This document shows, one piece after another, positions 63,355-64,000 of a DNA stretch of 64,000 bases (position 1 is the first letter of the stretch; every line of letters starts with the position of its first letter). The position numbers were made by a program, and so were the translations under genes. The stretch comes from Polaribacter aquimarinus (GTDB taxonomy: Bacteria > Bacteroidota > Bacteroidia > Flavobacteriales > Flavobacteriaceae), in NCBI RefSeq assembly GCF_003129485.1, contig NZ_QFFG01000003.1, positions 124,001-188,000 of the forward strand. The letters run 5' to 3'. The notes beneath the pieces were generated by a model, which worked only from the letters and a program-made list of their open reading frames with translations, was not told the DNA's origin and searched no databases.

Positions 63355-64000
63355 AAAAATTGGAAATATAAGTTTATTAATCCTGTATTTAATTGTTTTA
63401 AACAATATCAGTCAATCTTTTTATCAACGTTTTGATTTAACTTCAGACAAACGCTATACGCTTTCTGAAACCACAAAAAGCATCATTTCTAAAGTAGATA
63501 ATACACTATATATCTCTGTGTATTTAGAGGGAGATTTTCCATCAGAATTTAAACGATTGCAAGCAGAAACACGTCAATATTTAGAAGAATTAGCTGCTGA
63601 AAATTCAAACATAAAAATTAATTTTGAAAATCCAGATAATCAACGAGAGGATTTGATTAAACGCGGAATGCTGCCAAGTCAATTGACTGTAGAAGAAGAT
63701 GGTAAACTTTCTGAAGCTATTATTTTTCCTTGGGCTGAAGTTACTTACGGAAAGAAATCTACCACTGTTTCTTTATTACCCAATGCAATTGTAGCATCGC
63801 AAGACGAACAATTACAAAAAGCCATTGAGAACTTAGAATATAGTTTTTCGAATGCGATTAATTCCATCACACAAAACAAACAGAAAAAAGTTGCTATTAT
63901 TACTGGTAATGGCGAATTACAAGACATTTATCAATATAGTTTTTTAAGTGAAGTAGCTAAAAAGTACAGGTTAGCAAAATTTACTTTAGATTCTGTTGCT
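63347..64000 (+). CDS. gldG: Gliding motility-associated ABC transporter substrate-binding protein GldG, 5' part
   Basis: First 218 residues of GldG; the gene runs past the right edge. It starts MNKKIGNISLLILYLIVLNNI with an N-terminal membrane helix, then RFDLTSDKRYTLSETTKSI and the GldG-type beta/alpha domain (LYISVYLEGDFPSEFKRLQ, AIIFPWAEVTYG, KVAIITGNGELQ). GldG works with GldF as the partner of the GldA ATPase, anchored in the inner membrane with the domain outside. It overlaps gldF by 8 bp. Start chosen from this coupling. Confidence 0.93.
   Translation, partial: MNKKIGNISLLILYLIVLNNISQSFYQRFDLTSDKRYTLSETTKSIISKVDNTLYISVYLEGDFPSEFKRLQAETRQYLEELAAENSNIKINFENPDNQREDLIKRGMLPSQLTVEEDGKLSEAIIFPWAEVTYGKKSTTVSLLPNAIVASQDEQLQKAIENLEYSFSNAINSITQNKQKKVAIITGNGELQDIYQYSFLSEVAKKYRLAKFTLDSVA

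Overview
The window looks like a chromosomal piece of a marine member of the Flavobacteriaceae (Bacteroidota), close to Polaribacter or Tenacibaculum in style. The evidence is the strong AT bias, many upstream boxes of the Bacteroidota -7 type TAnnTTTG, a type IX secretion (T9SS) sorting tail on a giant surface protein, gliding genes gldF/gldG, the bamD-rpoZ-coaBC-porD-recN gene order, many lipoproteins, and a CarB without the regulatory C-terminal domain. No rRNA, tRNA, CRISPR array, insertion sequence transposase or prophage is visible. I read it by eye, so family names rest on recognised motifs, not on searches.

Layout. 1-1.5 kb: start of leuC and a phosphoglycolate-phosphatase-like HAD enzyme, both on the minus strand. 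2.2-6.6 kb: a translationally coupled pair of secreted proteins, one a 1327-residue T9SS cargo with an IPT/TIG domain, seven FG-GAP-type Asp-rich repeats, Ig/HYR-like repeats and a His/Cys-rich segment. 6.8-8.6 kb: a large PLP enzyme. 9-12.1 kb: a sulfatase, a TPR lipoprotein, a YfiT-like DinB protein, CsaA and a 52-residue YqaE/Pmp3 protein. 12.3-22 kb: an M14 carboxypeptidase, carB, rpmH, pyrG and yidC. 22.2-23.5 kb: a divergent HxlR regulator and NmrA-like oxidoreductase with a perfect palindrome between them. 23.9-29.2 kb: a compact operon of GH92 alpha-mannosidase, glycosylasparaginase and a FucP-type sugar transporter, which together suggest use of protein-linked N-glycans.

29.4-32.2 kb holds an M16 protease. 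32.3-34.3 kb is a methyltransferase/glycosyltransferase pair. 34.5-40.9 kb is a seven-gene run on the minus strand (bamD, rpoZ, coaBC, porD, recN, a TPR gene, fabI) mixing envelope assembly, T9SS, CoA and lipid synthesis and DNA repair. 41-43.7 kb carries dapA, a conserved hypothetical and a phytase-esterase-like lipoprotein. 43.7-45.5 kb carries small membrane proteins (DoxX, VanZ, YhhN). 45.5-50.2 kb is an ABC ATPase with a permease fused to an M1 aminopeptidase. 50.3-56.4 kb carries an M42 peptidase, a Nudix protein, a lipoprotein, acs, tauE and terC. 56.6-61.3 kb carries two hypotheticals, fabV, purC, a membrane protein and phoH. The right end has a SAM hydroxide adenosyltransferase, a small monooxygenase, then gldF and the start of gldG, with ten perfect copies of a 7-bp repeat just before gldF.

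The least explained material is non-coding: three copies of a structured intergenic element with compensatory changes (8.8, 23.8 and 34.4 kb), a MITE-like element at 23.5 kb, two promoter-plus-terminator units without an obvious gene (44.3 and 56.5 kb), and the heptamer array before gldF.
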